A DNA stretch of 32,440 nucleotides from DATLZC01 sp037444005 (GCA_037444005.1 JBBING010000020.1:1-32440), one strand, 5' to 3'. Shown: positions 17,111 to 25,716, counted from the stretch's first letter. Notes: generated by a model from the sequence alone, not told the origin. A program made the numbers and translations.

Positions 17111-18847
17111 TCAGCCGCCTCGGAGCGCCCGTTCCCTCCGCTCGCGCAGCCACCGCAGGAGGTCGTCGAGCGGCCGCGTGTTCAGGACGAGTTCGGGCGG
17201 CGCCCACCCGCGCCGCGCGGTGGCCACGCCGTAGCGCATCAGGTCGAGCTGGTCGTGGTGGTGGGCGTCGGTGTCGATGACGAGCATGACGCCGTGCTGC
17301 ACCGCCGCACGGATGGCGTCGTCGTTCAGGTCGAGCCGGTCGGGCTGCGCGTTCACCTCGATGGCCGTTCCCGTGCGAGCGGCCGTCTCCAGCACGGCCC
17401 CGAGGTCGATGTCGTAGCCGGCTCGCTTGCCGATGAGCCTGCCGGTCGGATGGCAGATGATGTCGACGTACGGATGCTCGATGGCGGCGATGAGCCGCGC
17501 CGTCTGCTCCTCGCGGCTCCGCTGGAACGCCGAGTGGATCGACGCGACGACGACGTCGCAGCTCGCCAGGAATTCGTCCGAGCAGTCGAGGCGGCTGTCG
17601 ACGCGGATGTCGACCTCCACCCCGCACAGGAGCCGCGTCTCCGGAAACGACGCCTGCAGCTCCCGGATGCGCGCGTGCTCCTGTCGCAGCTCGTCCTCCG
17701 TGAGGCCGCGGGCGACGCCGAGCGCCTGGCTGTGGTCGGTGATGGCGAGATAGGCGTACCCGCGGCGGGCCGCCGCGCGGGCCATCTCCTCGATGTCGCT
17801 GGAGCCGTCGCTGAGGCGGGTGTGGGTGTGCAGGTCGCCCTCGATGTCCTCAAGCGCGACGAGGGACGGGAGCTCGCCCCGCAGCGCCGCTTCGACCTCG
17901 CCCATGTCCTCGCGAAGTTCGGGCGGAATCCAGGGCAGGCCGAGGACACCGTACACCTCCTCCTCGGTGCGGCCCGCGATGCGGCGGTCGTCTTCGAAGA
18001 CGCCGTACTCGTTCAGCTTCCAACCCTTCTCGATGGCGATCTCGCGGAGCCGGATGTTGTGGGCCTTCGACCCCGTGAAGTACAGGAGGGCGGCGCCGTA
18101 CGACTCCGGCGCGACGACCCGCAGGTCGATCTGAAGGTCGGCGTGCGTCAGAATCGATGCTTTCGTCTCGCCGGCCGCCAGCACCTCGCGGACGGCGGGC
18201 AACGTCACGAACGCTTCGATCACATCGGCCGGCCGCTCGGAGGTGACCAGGAGGTCGATGTCGCCGATAGTCTCTTTCATGCGGCGAATGCTGCCGGCGG
18301 GAGTGACCTGCAGGACCGCCGGGCACTGGCGGAGCTCACGCGCCATCTCCTCGGCCGCGGGCAACGCGAGCCCCAGCGGCATGCGCCTGCCGCGGGTCCG
18401 CAGACGGCGCACCTCTTCGAGGATGCGCTCCGCGACGCGCGCGCCGAGGCGCGGAAGCCGCGCGACCTCTCCCGATTCGAGCGCGCGCTCGAGGTCGGCG
18501 ACGGTCTGAATGCGGAGCTCGCGCGTGAGGAGCATGGCGCGGCGTGGCCCGATGCCGGGGATGTTCATCAGCATCGCCGCCGCGGGCGACACTTCTTTGC
18601 GGAGGTCCTCGAGGGCCTGGATCTTGCCGGTCTGGATGTACTCGATGACCTTGGCGCCGATGCTCTCGCCGACGCCTCGGATCTCGCGCACGCGGCCGTC
18701 GCGGACCAGGTCCTCGATAGGCTCCGGATGGTGCTCGATCCGGGTGGCGGCGTCGCGATACCGGGCGATGCGGTAGCGATCTTCACCCCGGAGCTCGAGC
18801 AGGTCGGCGTACTCGTTCAGGACGGACGCGACCTCGGCGTTGCGCAC
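17111..18847 (-). CDS. polX: DNA polymerase/3'-5' exonuclease PolX
   Basis: The 578-residue protein is a bacterial family X polymerase fused to a PHP exonuclease domain, thought to act in gap filling and base excision repair. The N-terminal half has helix-hairpin-helix repeats (IRGVGESIGAKV, IPGIGPRRAMLL) and the catalytic aspartates in TIGDIDLLV and LQIDLRVV. The C-terminal half has PHP metal motifs DLHTHTRLSDG, ITDHSQ, GVEVDI, SIHSAF, ICHPTGR and DTDAHH. All key residues appear intact and the length is standard. It lies 22 bases after the universal stress gene on the same strand and 74 bases upstream of ugpC. Confidence 0.92.
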   Translation of the reverse strand: MRNAEVASVLNEYADLLELRGEDRYRIARYRDAATRIEHHPEPIEDLVRDGRVREIRGVGESIGAKVIEYIQTGKIQALEDLRKEVSPAAAMLMNIPGIGPRRAMLLTRELRIQTVADLERALESGEVARLPRLGARVAERILEEVRRLRTRGRRMPLGLALPAAEEMARELRQCPAVLQVTPAGSIRRMKETIGDIDLLVTSERPADVIEAFVTLPAVREVLAAGETKASILTHADLQIDLRVVAPESYGAALLYFTGSKAHNIRLREIAIEKGWKLNEYGVFEDDRRIAGRTEEEVYGVLGLPWIPPELREDMGEVEAALRGELPSLVALEDIEGDLHTHTRLSDGSSDIEEMARAAARRGYAYLAITDHSQALGVARGLTEDELRQEHARIRELQASFPETRLLCGVEVDIRVDSRLDCSDEFLASCDVVVASIHSAFQRSREEQTARLIAAIEHPYVDIICHPTGRLIGKRAGYDIDLGAVLETAARTGTAIEVNAQPDRLDLNDDAIRAAVQHGVMLVIDTDAHHHDQLDLMRYGVATARRGWAPPELVLNTRPLDDLLRWLRERRERALRGG

Positions 18848-18869
18848 GGGCTCCTCCCGGACAGGACCC

Positions 18870-19367
18870 TCAACGTCGCGGCGCAGGCGCCGGACCGGCC
18901 AGCGTGGCCTCCTCGTAGGTGCGCAGCCGCCCGTGCCTGTCGCTCACGCGGACCACGAGCACGGCGCAGCGGGAGTGGTCCAGAGCGTACCGGGCGACCG
19001 AGCCGTACCGACGCTGCGTGGCGCCGCCAGCTCCGTGGCTCGTGAGCACCAGCAGCCTGCCCTCGCCCTCGGCCAGGGACGCCACCGACTCGTAGAGGTC
19101 GCCCAGGATCGTCTTGACCTCGGCGTCGACGCCATGCGTCCGCAGCAGCCGCTGGCGCACGCCCTCGAGATACTCCGACGCCTGCTCGAGGTGCCGCGCG
19201 TCGAGTCGCGAAAGCTCCGGCGGAATCGGCCCCGGCGGCGCCACCGGCCCCACGATACGGGCCAGGATCAGGCGCGCCCCGCAACCGGTCGCCGCTGGCA
19301 GGGCCGCATCCAGCGCCCGTTCGGCGGCGACGGAGCCATCCAGCAGCACGACGATCTCGGCGAACAT
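18870..19367 (-). CDS. Universal stress protein (UspA family)
   Basis: The 165-residue protein starts with the Usp strand (FAEIVVLLDGSVAAERAL) and ends with the ATP-binding segment, in which HGAGG is followed by nine residues and then GS, as in ATP-binding Usp proteins. The first glycine of the G-x2-G-x9-G motif is replaced by threonine. Such proteins are induced under stress and low oxygen in many bacteria. It probably shares a transcript with polX. Confidence 0.85.
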   Translation of the reverse strand: MFAEIVVLLDGSVAAERALDAALPAATGCGARLILARIVGPVAPPGPIPPELSRLDARHLEQASEYLEGVRQRLLRTHGVDAEVKTILGDLYESVASLAEGEGRLLVLTSHGAGGATQRRYGSVARYALDHSRCAVLVVRVSDRHGRLRTYEEATLAGPAPAPRR

Positions 19368-19486
19368 GGCTCCGCCTCCTCTCGTTCCCTACAGCATTCT
19401 CCCACGCCCGACAAGAGAACGGACGTGCCAAACGCAACCAGCGGAGGCGGAAAAGCGACTTCGATTCCTCATGCGAGAGGAACGGC

Positions 19487-19517
19487 GAACGCCGGGACCA
19501 CTGCGGTCCCGGCGTTC
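19487..19517 (-). terminator. Strong hairpin after molybdoenzyme alpha 1
   Basis: A 13-bp perfect stem, GAACGCCGGGACC with its complement, closes a five-base loop 24 bases past the alpha 1 stop. There is no T-tract on the minus strand, so it may act as an RNA-stabilising 3' hairpin or as a terminator. Confidence 0.6.
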
Positions 19518-19541
19518 GGCAGTCGTCCGCGCCGGATGGCG

Positions 19542-22340
19542 TTAGTCGGTAACCTTCCGGACGTCGGCCCGTGTGCCGCGACAGGCTGGGGCGGGCTGCC
19601 ACTCCGTCGGCCAGAACTTCAGGTGGCCGTAGCCGCCGGCGAGGTGCAGCCACTTGATCATGCCCGGTTCGATGTCCGATGGCCCGTTCCAGTTGGGGAA
19701 CTGATACGGCTCCCACCCGTTGTACATGATGATCTGCCCGGGCCGGCACGACGCCGAGATCTTGACCGGCGTCCGGTACGAACCGACGTCGTTGAACACC
19801 TCGACGATGTCGTTGTCCTGGATACCGCGGACGGCCGCGTCGGACGGGTTCATGAGCAGGTGCGGCTGGCCACGGTGCGTCTGCAGCATCAGCCGGTTCA
19901 CGATGTTGAGCGAGTGGATGCTCCACCGGTTGTGGCCGCTGGTGATCAGCAGCGGGTAGTCACCGCCGGCCTTCGGCGGGTCCTTGTGCCGCGGCAGCGC
20001 CTCGTCCGCCTCCAGGAACCAGTCGTGGTCGATGTAGAACTGCGCCCGCCGCGTAAGGGTGGGGTACGGGTACTTCTTCTCGGTGTGGTTGCGCAGGGGC
20101 GCGAACGTGCTGTTGGGTTCGGGGTCGGTGGCCTGACCCTTCGCCCGCGCGTTCATGCCGAGGCCGGTCCAGCGGATGAACCCTTTCTCACGCACCGTCT
20201 GCAACGATGATCCCTCCGGGAGGGCGCCCGTGACGGTGGTGTCCTTGATCATCTCGTCGGCGAGGACCTCCTCGTCGGCGAAGGCGCCGTTGCAGGAGTA
20301 GCGCTCCCACAGGTCGTCCAGCCTGCGCTCGTTGCCCGCCGCGTCCTTGTACGTAATGAAGCCGCGCTCTTTGGCCCGCTTGGCGATGGCCCGGCAGAGC
20401 CGCCCGAAGATCGACCACTCCGATTCGGCTTCGCCCGCGGGTTCCACCACCTTGTCGCAGAACGTCAGGTTCATGGTGTGGACGCTGGGAATGCCGAAGC
20501 CGATCTTCTCGTACTGGTTCGCGATGGGCAGCACGTAGTCGGATTCGAGCGCGGTGGCGCTCATCCGGTAGTCGAGGGTGACGATGGTCTTGAGCTTGGG
20601 CCAGAGGTGGTTCACGAGCATCTTGCGGCCGCCGCGGGTGCGCCGCAGGGCGTTGCCGCCGCACTCGATGAACACGCGCGGCTCGATGTTCTTCCCCGGC
20701 ACGCCGGCCCACCAGCCCTTGTCGAGCGCTTCCTTGAGGTACTCGTCGAAGGGCCGCTTCATGGACGGGTCGCTCCAGGCCTGCTGGTTCCAGTTCTTGT
20801 CGTACCCCGCGTGGTGGTACCACAGGAAGACGGGCGGAACCCAGGCGCCGGCGCCGCCCTGAGCGGACCGCTTGGTGAACTCGATGGCGGCCAGCTCATC
20901 GGTCATCGTCGGGTCTTCCTTCTTGATGGCCTCGATGAACTGGTTGTAGGCGTTGTAGAGCATGCGGGCGGCTTCCTGGCCGGGGGCGGGCTTGGCCGCC
21001 GACATCATCCAGCCGTCGAACAGCGCCGCCAGCCACCCGCGGACGCCCGTTCCCTTCCGGCCCCAGTTGCTCGTCAGCGCGAAGAGGAGCAGCTCCGAGC
21101 GCTCGATGAGGTCGCCGTGGAAGTACTTCCCGGCGTTGTTCAGGCTCCCCAGCGTCATCGCCCGCCCGCTGGCGACCTTGCGCGCGAGCTCGCGGATGAT
21201 CTGCGGGTCGATGCCGCAGATCTGCGACGCCTTCTCCGGCGTGTAGTCCTTCAGCCGCTCGAGCACGAGCTCGTACACGGGACGGGCGGTCACCTTCGTA
21301 CCGTCCTTCAGCGTCACCTCGATCGAGCTCTGCAGCGCCGGGTCGATGTCCCCGAGGTCGAGCGTGCCCCGGGGCGCTGGGGCGAGCGCGTTCGTCTTGC
21401 GGTCGAGCCAGAAGAACTGCTCGGGGTGACCCCCCTCCTTCAGGTCCGCCTCCACCAGGAACTTTCGGTTGTCGTCGCGCACGAGCAGCGGGAGGTCGGT
21501 CTGTTCCTTGACGAACCGCTCGTGGACGAGTCCCTCCTCAACGACGGCCGCCGCCATGCCGAGGGCCAGCGCGGCGTCCGTGCCCGGCCGGACGGGCAGG
21601 TAGTAGTCCGCGTGGATCGCGGACGGCGAGTAGTCCGGGGCGACCGTCACCACTGTCGCGCCGCGGTAGCGCGCCTCGAGGATGTAGTGCATGTGCGGGA
21701 TCCGGGTGTAGGCCGGATTCGAGAACCAGATGAAGATGACGTCGGCGTGGAACCAGTCGTCGATGCTGCTCACCGGGTCGAATTTGCCGTAGGTGAGGTA
21801 GTGGCCCGGCGAGAAGTCGTTCATCTCGGCGTTGAGGTCGGTCGTGATGCCGCCGATGAGGCCGAAGAAGCGGCCGCGCGCGGTCACCCCCCAGGTGCTC
21901 ATATTGCAGCCGGAGAGGGCGATCATCGACTCCGGGCCCATCTCCTGGATGGCGTCGATGATGCCGTCAGCGATCTCTTCGCAGGCCTGGTCCCAGGAGA
22001 TGCGCTGCCACTTCCCCGAGCCGCGGGGTCCGACCCGCTTGAGCGGGTAGAGCACGCGCTCGCCGCCGTTGAGCGTCCAGCTCCACCCGGCGCCCTTCTG
22101 GCAGCCCATCGGGTTCATGTCCGGCACGCCGGGCTCGACGACGGGCAGGACGCCCGCCTGCTCCTCGTGCCAGACCTTCCCGTCGCGCACGTACACCCGG
22201 TACACGCAGTTGCCCGGGTAGCAGTCGATGCAGTGACTGCCGAAGGCGACGCGGTCGAACCTGATGCGGTCCCGATAGCGTTCTTCCGTGGCGATGGGCT
22301 CTCGGACGCGGGCCGGCTTCGTTTCAGTAACCACAGGCAC
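19542..22340 (-). CDS. Molybdopterin oxidoreductase catalytic subunit, type II DMSO reductase family (alpha 1)
   Basis: The protein of 932 residues resembles the alpha subunits of ethylbenzene dehydrogenase, dimethylsulfide dehydrogenase, selenate/chlorate reductases and nitrate reductase NarG, which bind a bis-MGD molybdenum cofactor and one [4Fe-4S] cluster. The cluster motif is H36-C37-x2-C40-x4-C45 with the distal Cys80 in GCQKG. Asp175, in MNDFSPGHYLTYG, aligns with the Mo-ligating Asp of NarG and EbdA. Bis-MGD contacts such as VAPDYSPSAIHADYY and the C-terminal LLITSGHNRWSIHS, NPSDA and NGWEPYQFPNW are present. No twin-arginine signal is seen. I start at GTG 22340, set from a GGAAGG site, although TTG 22343 is in frame. 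It is close to alpha 3 in sequence, and no beta gene follows it. The substrate is unknown. Confidence 0.9.
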   Translation of the reverse strand: MPVVTETKPARVREPIATEERYRDRIRFDRVAFGSHCIDCYPGNCVYRVYVRDGKVWHEEQAGVLPVVEPGVPDMNPMGCQKGAGWSWTLNGGERVLYPLKRVGPRGSGKWQRISWDQACEEIADGIIDAIQEMGPESMIALSGCNMSTWGVTARGRFFGLIGGITTDLNAEMNDFSPGHYLTYGKFDPVSSIDDWFHADVIFIWFSNPAYTRIPHMHYILEARYRGATVVTVAPDYSPSAIHADYYLPVRPGTDAALALGMAAAVVEEGLVHERFVKEQTDLPLLVRDDNRKFLVEADLKEGGHPEQFFWLDRKTNALAPAPRGTLDLGDIDPALQSSIEVTLKDGTKVTARPVYELVLERLKDYTPEKASQICGIDPQIIRELARKVASGRAMTLGSLNNAGKYFHGDLIERSELLLFALTSNWGRKGTGVRGWLAALFDGWMMSAAKPAPGQEAARMLYNAYNQFIEAIKKEDPTMTDELAAIEFTKRSAQGGAGAWVPPVFLWYHHAGYDKNWNQQAWSDPSMKRPFDEYLKEALDKGWWAGVPGKNIEPRVFIECGGNALRRTRGGRKMLVNHLWPKLKTIVTLDYRMSATALESDYVLPIANQYEKIGFGIPSVHTMNLTFCDKVVEPAGEAESEWSIFGRLCRAIAKRAKERGFITYKDAAGNERRLDDLWERYSCNGAFADEEVLADEMIKDTTVTGALPEGSSLQTVREKGFIRWTGLGMNARAKGQATDPEPNSTFAPLRNHTEKKYPYPTLTRRAQFYIDHDWFLEADEALPRHKDPPKAGGDYPLLITSGHNRWSIHSLNIVNRLMLQTHRGQPHLLMNPSDAAVRGIQDNDIVEVFNDVGSYRTPVKISASCRPGQIIMYNGWEPYQFPNWNGPSDIEPGMIKWLHLAGGYGHLKFWPTEWQPAPACRGTRADVRKVTD

Positions 22341-22411
22341 CAACCCTTCCTAGCGGCGACGGCCACTATGGTGAACGGGAATCCCGCTTAGCGACAAGGG
22401 CCGGTTATCCA

Positions 22412-22425
22412 TTGACATGGGTCAA
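22412..22425. promoter_or_regulatory. FNR/FixK-like palindromic box
   Basis: TTGAC-ATGG-GTCAA is a perfect inverted repeat matching the CRP/FNR superfamily consensus (TTGA(T/C)-N4-(A/G)TCAA). It lies in the divergent region between alpha 1 and the MobB-FmdE gene, about 72 and 90 bases from their starts, so it could control either or both under low oxygen or nitric oxide. Confidence 0.6.
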
Positions 22426-22460
22426 ACGGACTACTGACGGCCGTCGCCCGGCGTACGGAG

Positions 22461-22476
22461 GGGGACGTTCGGCCCT
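22461..22476. promoter_or_regulatory. DosR/NarL-type-like box
   Basis: GGGGAC-GTTC-GGCCCT resembles the GGGAC-N4-GGCCC sites of hypoxia response regulators such as DosR. Similar boxes recur at 28657-28724. It lies 39 bases before the MobB-FmdE start. Confidence 0.45.
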
Positions 22477-22514
22477 AGTCCGAGGGCGACGGCGCGCGCA
22501 ACAGTGATGCCGCC

Positions 22515-23630
22515 ATGACACCGATCATCCGGTTCGTGGGGCGGTCCGGTTCGGGGAAAACCACCCTGCTGACGAAGGTCATCCCCTTGCTGGCGCGCGA
22601 GGGGCTCCGCGTGGCGGTGCTGAAGCACGCGCACCATCGGGTCGACCTCGACCGGCAGGGGAAGGACTCGTTCCGTTTCGCGCAGGCGGGCGCGGAGCTA
22701 GTCGCCGTCGTCTCGCCTGACAAGCTCGCCACGTTCGAGGCGCCTCGGACGGAGCCGGGGCTCTTCGCCCTGGCGGCGCGGGTCTCGGAGCGGGCGGATG
22801 TCATCCTCGCGGAGGGGTTCCACGGCTATCCGACGCCGTACGTCTACGTCCTCGGGCCGGGCGCCGTCTTCGACGGGCACGACGAGCCGGGCGAGCTGCT
22901 GGCGCTCGTCGCTGCGGAGCCCGCGAGCGCGGGGCCGAGCGCCCTCTCTCGCGACGATCCCGCCGCGCTCGCGGCGCGCCTCCTCGAATGGGTCCGGACC
23001 GGCCGTCATCCGGAGTCGGAGATGGAGCTCGCCCTCGCGGAAGCGGCGGCGTTTCACGGCCACGTCTGTCCCGGCCAGGTGCTGGGCGTGCGAATGGCGC
23101 TCCTGGGCTGCCGGGCGGTCGGCCTGCCGCGGCCGCGCGGCTCGAAGAGGCTCATCGTCTGGGTCGAGATGGACCGCTGCGGCGCCGACGCCGTGCAGAC
23201 GGTCACGGGCTGCCGGCTCGGGAAACGCACGCTCAAGTTCGTCGACCATGGCAAGCTGGCGGCCACGTTCCTGAACAGTGAGACGGGTGAAGCCGTGCGT
23301 GTGGTCGCGCGGGCGGAGTCGCGGGAGCTCGCCGCCCGACGGTATCCCTCGCTCGACCGTCACGAGGCGCAGATGGCGGCGTACCGTCATTTGTCCGACG
23401 AGGAGCTGTTCGAGGTGCGGCGGGTCGCCGTCGAGTTGGGCGAGGACGACCGGCCCGGAAAGCCGACTGTGCGCGTGCGCTGCTCGGTGTGCGGCGAAGA
23501 AGTCAACGATCGGCGGCATGTGGAGACGCCTGACGGCCCGGTGTGCCGCGCCTGCGCCGGAGACGCCTACGTACGGACGCTCGACGAACGGATGGAGGTG
23601 AAACCGCCGTGGTCATCGCAAAGCGCGTGA
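22515..23630 (+). CDS. MobB-FmdE fusion protein with C-terminal zinc ribbon
   Basis: The 371-residue protein joins two families. Residues 1-165 are MobB, a GTP-binding protein of molybdenum cofactor biosynthesis that helps attach GMP to molybdopterin. The P-loop is GRSGSGKTT (9-17), followed by AVLKHAHH and ILAEGFHGYP. Residues 172-310 are an FmdE domain with the diagnostic HGHVCPGQVLGVRM (181-194). It is named after subunit E of formylmethanofuran dehydrogenase, another Mo/W enzyme, and its function is unclear. A zinc ribbon (C323, C326, C344, C347) closes the protein. The next gene starts inside its last codons, so it is coupled to gamma 1. It may deliver or finish the cofactor for the alpha subunits, which is inference. 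The ribosome-binding site is weak. Confidence 0.9.
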   Translation: MTPIIRFVGRSGSGKTTLLTKVIPLLAREGLRVAVLKHAHHRVDLDRQGKDSFRFAQAGAELVAVVSPDKLATFEAPRTEPGLFALAARVSERADVILAEGFHGYPTPYVYVLGPGAVFDGHDEPGELLALVAAEPASAGPSALSRDDPAALAARLLEWVRTGRHPESEMELALAEAAAFHGHVCPGQVLGVRMALLGCRAVGLPRPRGSKRLIVWVEMDRCGADAVQTVTGCRLGKRTLKFVDHGKLAATFLNSETGEAVRVVARAESRELAARRYPSLDRHEAQMAAYRHLSDEELFEVRRVAVELGEDDRPGKPTVRVRCSVCGEEVNDRRHVETPDGPVCRACAGDAYVRTLDERMEVKPPWSSQSA

Positions 23631-24262
23631 ACGTGGCGCAGGACGGCCTGCTCGACCCCGAAGGCGCCGTCTGGAACGGCGTGCCGCACGAGGCCATCGC
23701 CCTCGAGCCGACGCCGCTCGTGCTCCAGCCGTCGGAGTACGTGCAGGTGAAGTGGGCGACGCTGCGTCACGGCGTGATCCCGGAGGTCCGCGTTCGGGCG
23801 GCGCACAACGGCGACATGCTGTGCTTCCGGCTCGAATGGGATGACCCCACGGACGACAGCCGACCGAACGACACGGCGAACTTCCCCGACCAGGCCGGGG
23901 TAATGCTGCCCATCGGCGCCGACGCGCCCATCGCGGAGATGGGCCTCCCGGGGCAGCCGGTGAACATGTGGCTGTGGCGCGCCGATGTGCCCACGCCGTT
24001 CTACGTCACCGCCACCGGGCGGGGCACGGCGACGCGACACCGGGATTCCCCTCTGCGGGGCGTCGGCGTCTGGCGCGACGGCGTCTGGAGGGTCACCATC
24101 GCGCGCCCGTTCGCGGTGAGCCTGCCGGCGGACATCGTCGTGCCGCTGTCGCCGGGCGCGCAGCACAAATGCACCTTTGCCGTATGGCAGGGGTCGAACA
24201 AGGAGCGCGCGGGACTCAAGGCGTATCAACCATTGTGGCAGCCGCTGGAGATCGAGCGATGA
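23609..24262 (+). CDS. EbdC-like haem-binding gamma subunit (gamma 1)
   Basis: The 217-residue protein matches the cytochrome b-type haem-binding domain of ethylbenzene dehydrogenase gamma, SerC, ClrC and DdhC, which carries electrons from the iron-sulfur beta subunit. Conserved segments include FRLEWDDPTDDSRPND, FPDQAGVMLP, VNMWLWRAD and WQGSNKERAGLKAY. Met120 in VNMW and Lys204 in GLKAY sit where EbdC has its two axial haem ligands. No signal peptide is present. The GTG at 23609 follows a GGAGGTG site at eight bases and overlaps the MobB-FmdE gene by 22 bases. Its stop overlaps the TorD-like start. Confidence 0.85.
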   Translation: MVIAKRVNVAQDGLLDPEGAVWNGVPHEAIALEPTPLVLQPSEYVQVKWATLRHGVIPEVRVRAAHNGDMLCFRLEWDDPTDDSRPNDTANFPDQAGVMLPIGADAPIAEMGLPGQPVNMWLWRADVPTPFYVTATGRGTATRHRDSPLRGVGVWRDGVWRVTIARPFAVSLPADIVVPLSPGAQHKCTFAVWQGSNKERAGLKAYQPLWQPLEIER

Positions 24263-24912
24263 CCTCCGAGCCCGCCGTTCGCATCGATGAGGCCACCAGC
24301 GCCCGTTCCGAGCTGTACGGGCTACTCGCGGACGCGCTGTCGTTCCCCGAGCGCGCCTTCCATGTCCGCGTCACGGCCGGCGCGTTCCGGGACGACGTCG
24401 AGGGCCTGGTGGAGGCGCTGCCGTATTCACTGCCGGCGGCCGTCGATTTCGGCGGGCTCGCCGAGGCGGGCGAGTACGTCGACTTTCAGGCCGAGTACAT
24501 CCGCCTGTTCGAAGTCGGCGCCATTCGTCCCCCGTGCCCGCTGTACGGCGGCGAGTGGGGCCCGGCTCGCAAGCGCACGATGGAGGAGGTGCTGCGCTTT
24601 TACCGCTTCTTCGGGTTGAAGGTCGACGAGCGGGCGCGCGAGCTGCCGGACCACGTGAGCATCGAGCTCGAATTCCTGCAGGTGCTCGCGTTCGAGGAGG
24701 GGATGGCGCGGGCCACAGGCGTCGACACCGTGCCACTGCTTCGGGCCCAACGCGACTTCCTCGAGCGTCACCCGGCGCGGTGGTGGCGCCTGCTCGAGCG
24801 CAAGCTGGCGACCCAGCAGCCGGCGCGGTTCTACGCGGCGCTGGCGTCTCTCACCGGGGCGTTCTTGGCGGGCGACCTGGCGTACGTCCAGCGCCTCCTC
24901 GACGAGGGCTAG
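24259..24912 (+). CDS. TorD/DmsD-family molybdoenzyme chaperone
   Basis: The 217-residue all-helical protein is of the TorD/DmsD/NarJ type that holds the apo-alpha subunit until cofactor insertion. The family phrases are EYIRLFEVGAIRPPCPLYGG at about residues 79-98 and PDHVSIELEFLQVLAFEE at about 132-149. It corresponds to EbdD/DdhD/SerD in the better known clusters. The ATG overlaps the gamma 1 stop. As the only chaperone in view it would have to serve up to three alpha subunits. Confidence 0.87.
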   Translation: MTSEPAVRIDEATSARSELYGLLADALSFPERAFHVRVTAGAFRDDVEGLVEALPYSLPAAVDFGGLAEAGEYVDFQAEYIRLFEVGAIRPPCPLYGGEWGPARKRTMEEVLRFYRFFGLKVDERARELPDHVSIELEFLQVLAFEEGMARATGVDTVPLLRAQRDFLERHPARWWRLLERKLATQQPARFYAALASLTGAFLAGDLAYVQRLLDEG

Positions 24913-25133
24913 GCCTCGAGGAGCGGGCCGCCTGCGTCCAGCACTTCTCCCGTCAGCGCCACGACGGCCGGGCGCTCTTCGCAGTATCCCGCGGCCTCGC
25001 ACTTATCGAACTCGAACGCGCGACGCGCGCGGTCGTAGCGGATCGTCCAGGTCCCCAGGGCGACGTTGTCAGGCCCGCGGGCGAGCTGCTCCTGCAAGAC
25101 CCGCACCAGGGCTTCGAGCTCTTCGCGTCCCAT
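24909..25133 (-). CDS. Small hypothetical protein in the molybdoenzyme cluster
   Basis: The 74-residue product starts with an amphipathic helix (EELEALVRVLQEQLARG), continues with a strand-rich part (LGTWTIRYDRARRAFEFD) and has two cysteines in DKCEAAGYCEE. Third-position GC is strong and a GGAG site precedes the start. Its last codons overlap the end of the TorD-like gene on the other strand. I do not recognise it. The paired cysteines could bind a metal. Confidence 0.6.
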   Translation of the reverse strand: MGREELEALVRVLQEQLARGPDNVALGTWTIRYDRARRAFEFDKCEAAGYCEERPAVVALTGEVLDAGGPLLEA

Positions 25134-25214
25134 CGTTCTCCGCTCCCGACATGCGTTCGTCCGTCGCTAGCCGGATTGTGGCCGCGGCGCCGTTCTCGAA
25201 CAAGGGTGAGAACG

Positions 25215-25244
25215 CGCGAGAGGGACACTGTCGTCCCCCTCGCG
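25215..25244 (-). terminator. Hairpin terminator after the SCP2-like gene
   Basis: A 12-bp stem with one mismatch (CGCGAG-A-GGGAC paired with GTCCC-C-CTCGCG) closes a six-base loop about 25 bases past the stop at 25270. No strong T-tract follows. Confidence 0.5.
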
Positions 25245-25269
25245 AGGCTACGGCCCCGGGCTAGCCCGT

Positions 25270-25716
25270 TCAGGCGGGAGGAGGCTGGACCGCCTTCATG
25301 GCGGGCGGAACCTTCAGGAAGTTGTACGTCTGCGACGTGAAGAAGGGCCGGGTGAGCTTGATACGGACCTTGAGCTTCCGCCGGAGGATCTCGCGGTACG
25401 GGTTCGCGATGCCGGCGAGCGTCTCCGTCTGGAGCTTCAGCGGGCCGCTGATGGCGCCGTCGAGGTCGGCGTCGAAGCCGTTCCGAATGGTCACCCGGCC
25501 GCCCTCGAAGATGAGTGTGACCTTCTCGTCGGGCTCGGTGGAGTGGATGCCGAGCTTGCCCCGGATCTTGCGCGCGGCGTCGACCTTCGAGGGGTCGGCC
25601 GCGACGATGGCGTCGATGTGCTGCTTGAGCAGCTTGGCGACGATGTTGGCCTTCTCCTCGCCTTCCGCGAAGACGACCTCGAGGGCGGCGGGGCGCGACT
25701 CCGTCTGCTGGGTCAT
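25270..25716 (-). CDS. SCP2-like (sterol carrier-type) small protein coupled to alpha 2
   Basis: The 148-residue protein has the SCP2 sequence pattern. A strand pair with a turn (KVTLIFEGGRVTIRNGFDAD) is followed by LDGAISGPLKL, an LAGIANPYREILRRKLKV segment and a closing helix or strand. SCP2 domains form a hydrophobic tunnel that binds sterols, fatty acids and other lipids. The start ATG overlaps the stop of alpha 2 (ATGA), so it is made together with that enzyme. Nothing in the better known Ebd/Ddh/Ser operons corresponds to it. It might present a hydrophobic substrate or stabilise the enzyme, both inference. The fold call is from pattern only. Confidence 0.65.
   Translation of the reverse strand: MTQQTESRPAALEVVFAEGEEKANIVAKLLKQHIDAIVAADPSKVDAARKIRGKLGIHSTEPDEKVTLIFEGGRVTIRNGFDADLDGAISGPLKLQTETLAGIANPYREILRRKLKVRIKLTRPFFTSQTYNFLKVPPAMKAVQPPPA

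Noticed and set aside
20478..22391. Long open frame of 637 codons antisense to alpha 1
   Set aside because: It is a mirror of a high-GC coding frame, has no family motif, and the opposite strand encodes a clear molybdoenzyme.
22412..22440. TTGACA inside the FNR-like box as a -35 element
   Set aside because: No acceptable -10 hexamer lies 16-18 bases downstream on the plus strand.
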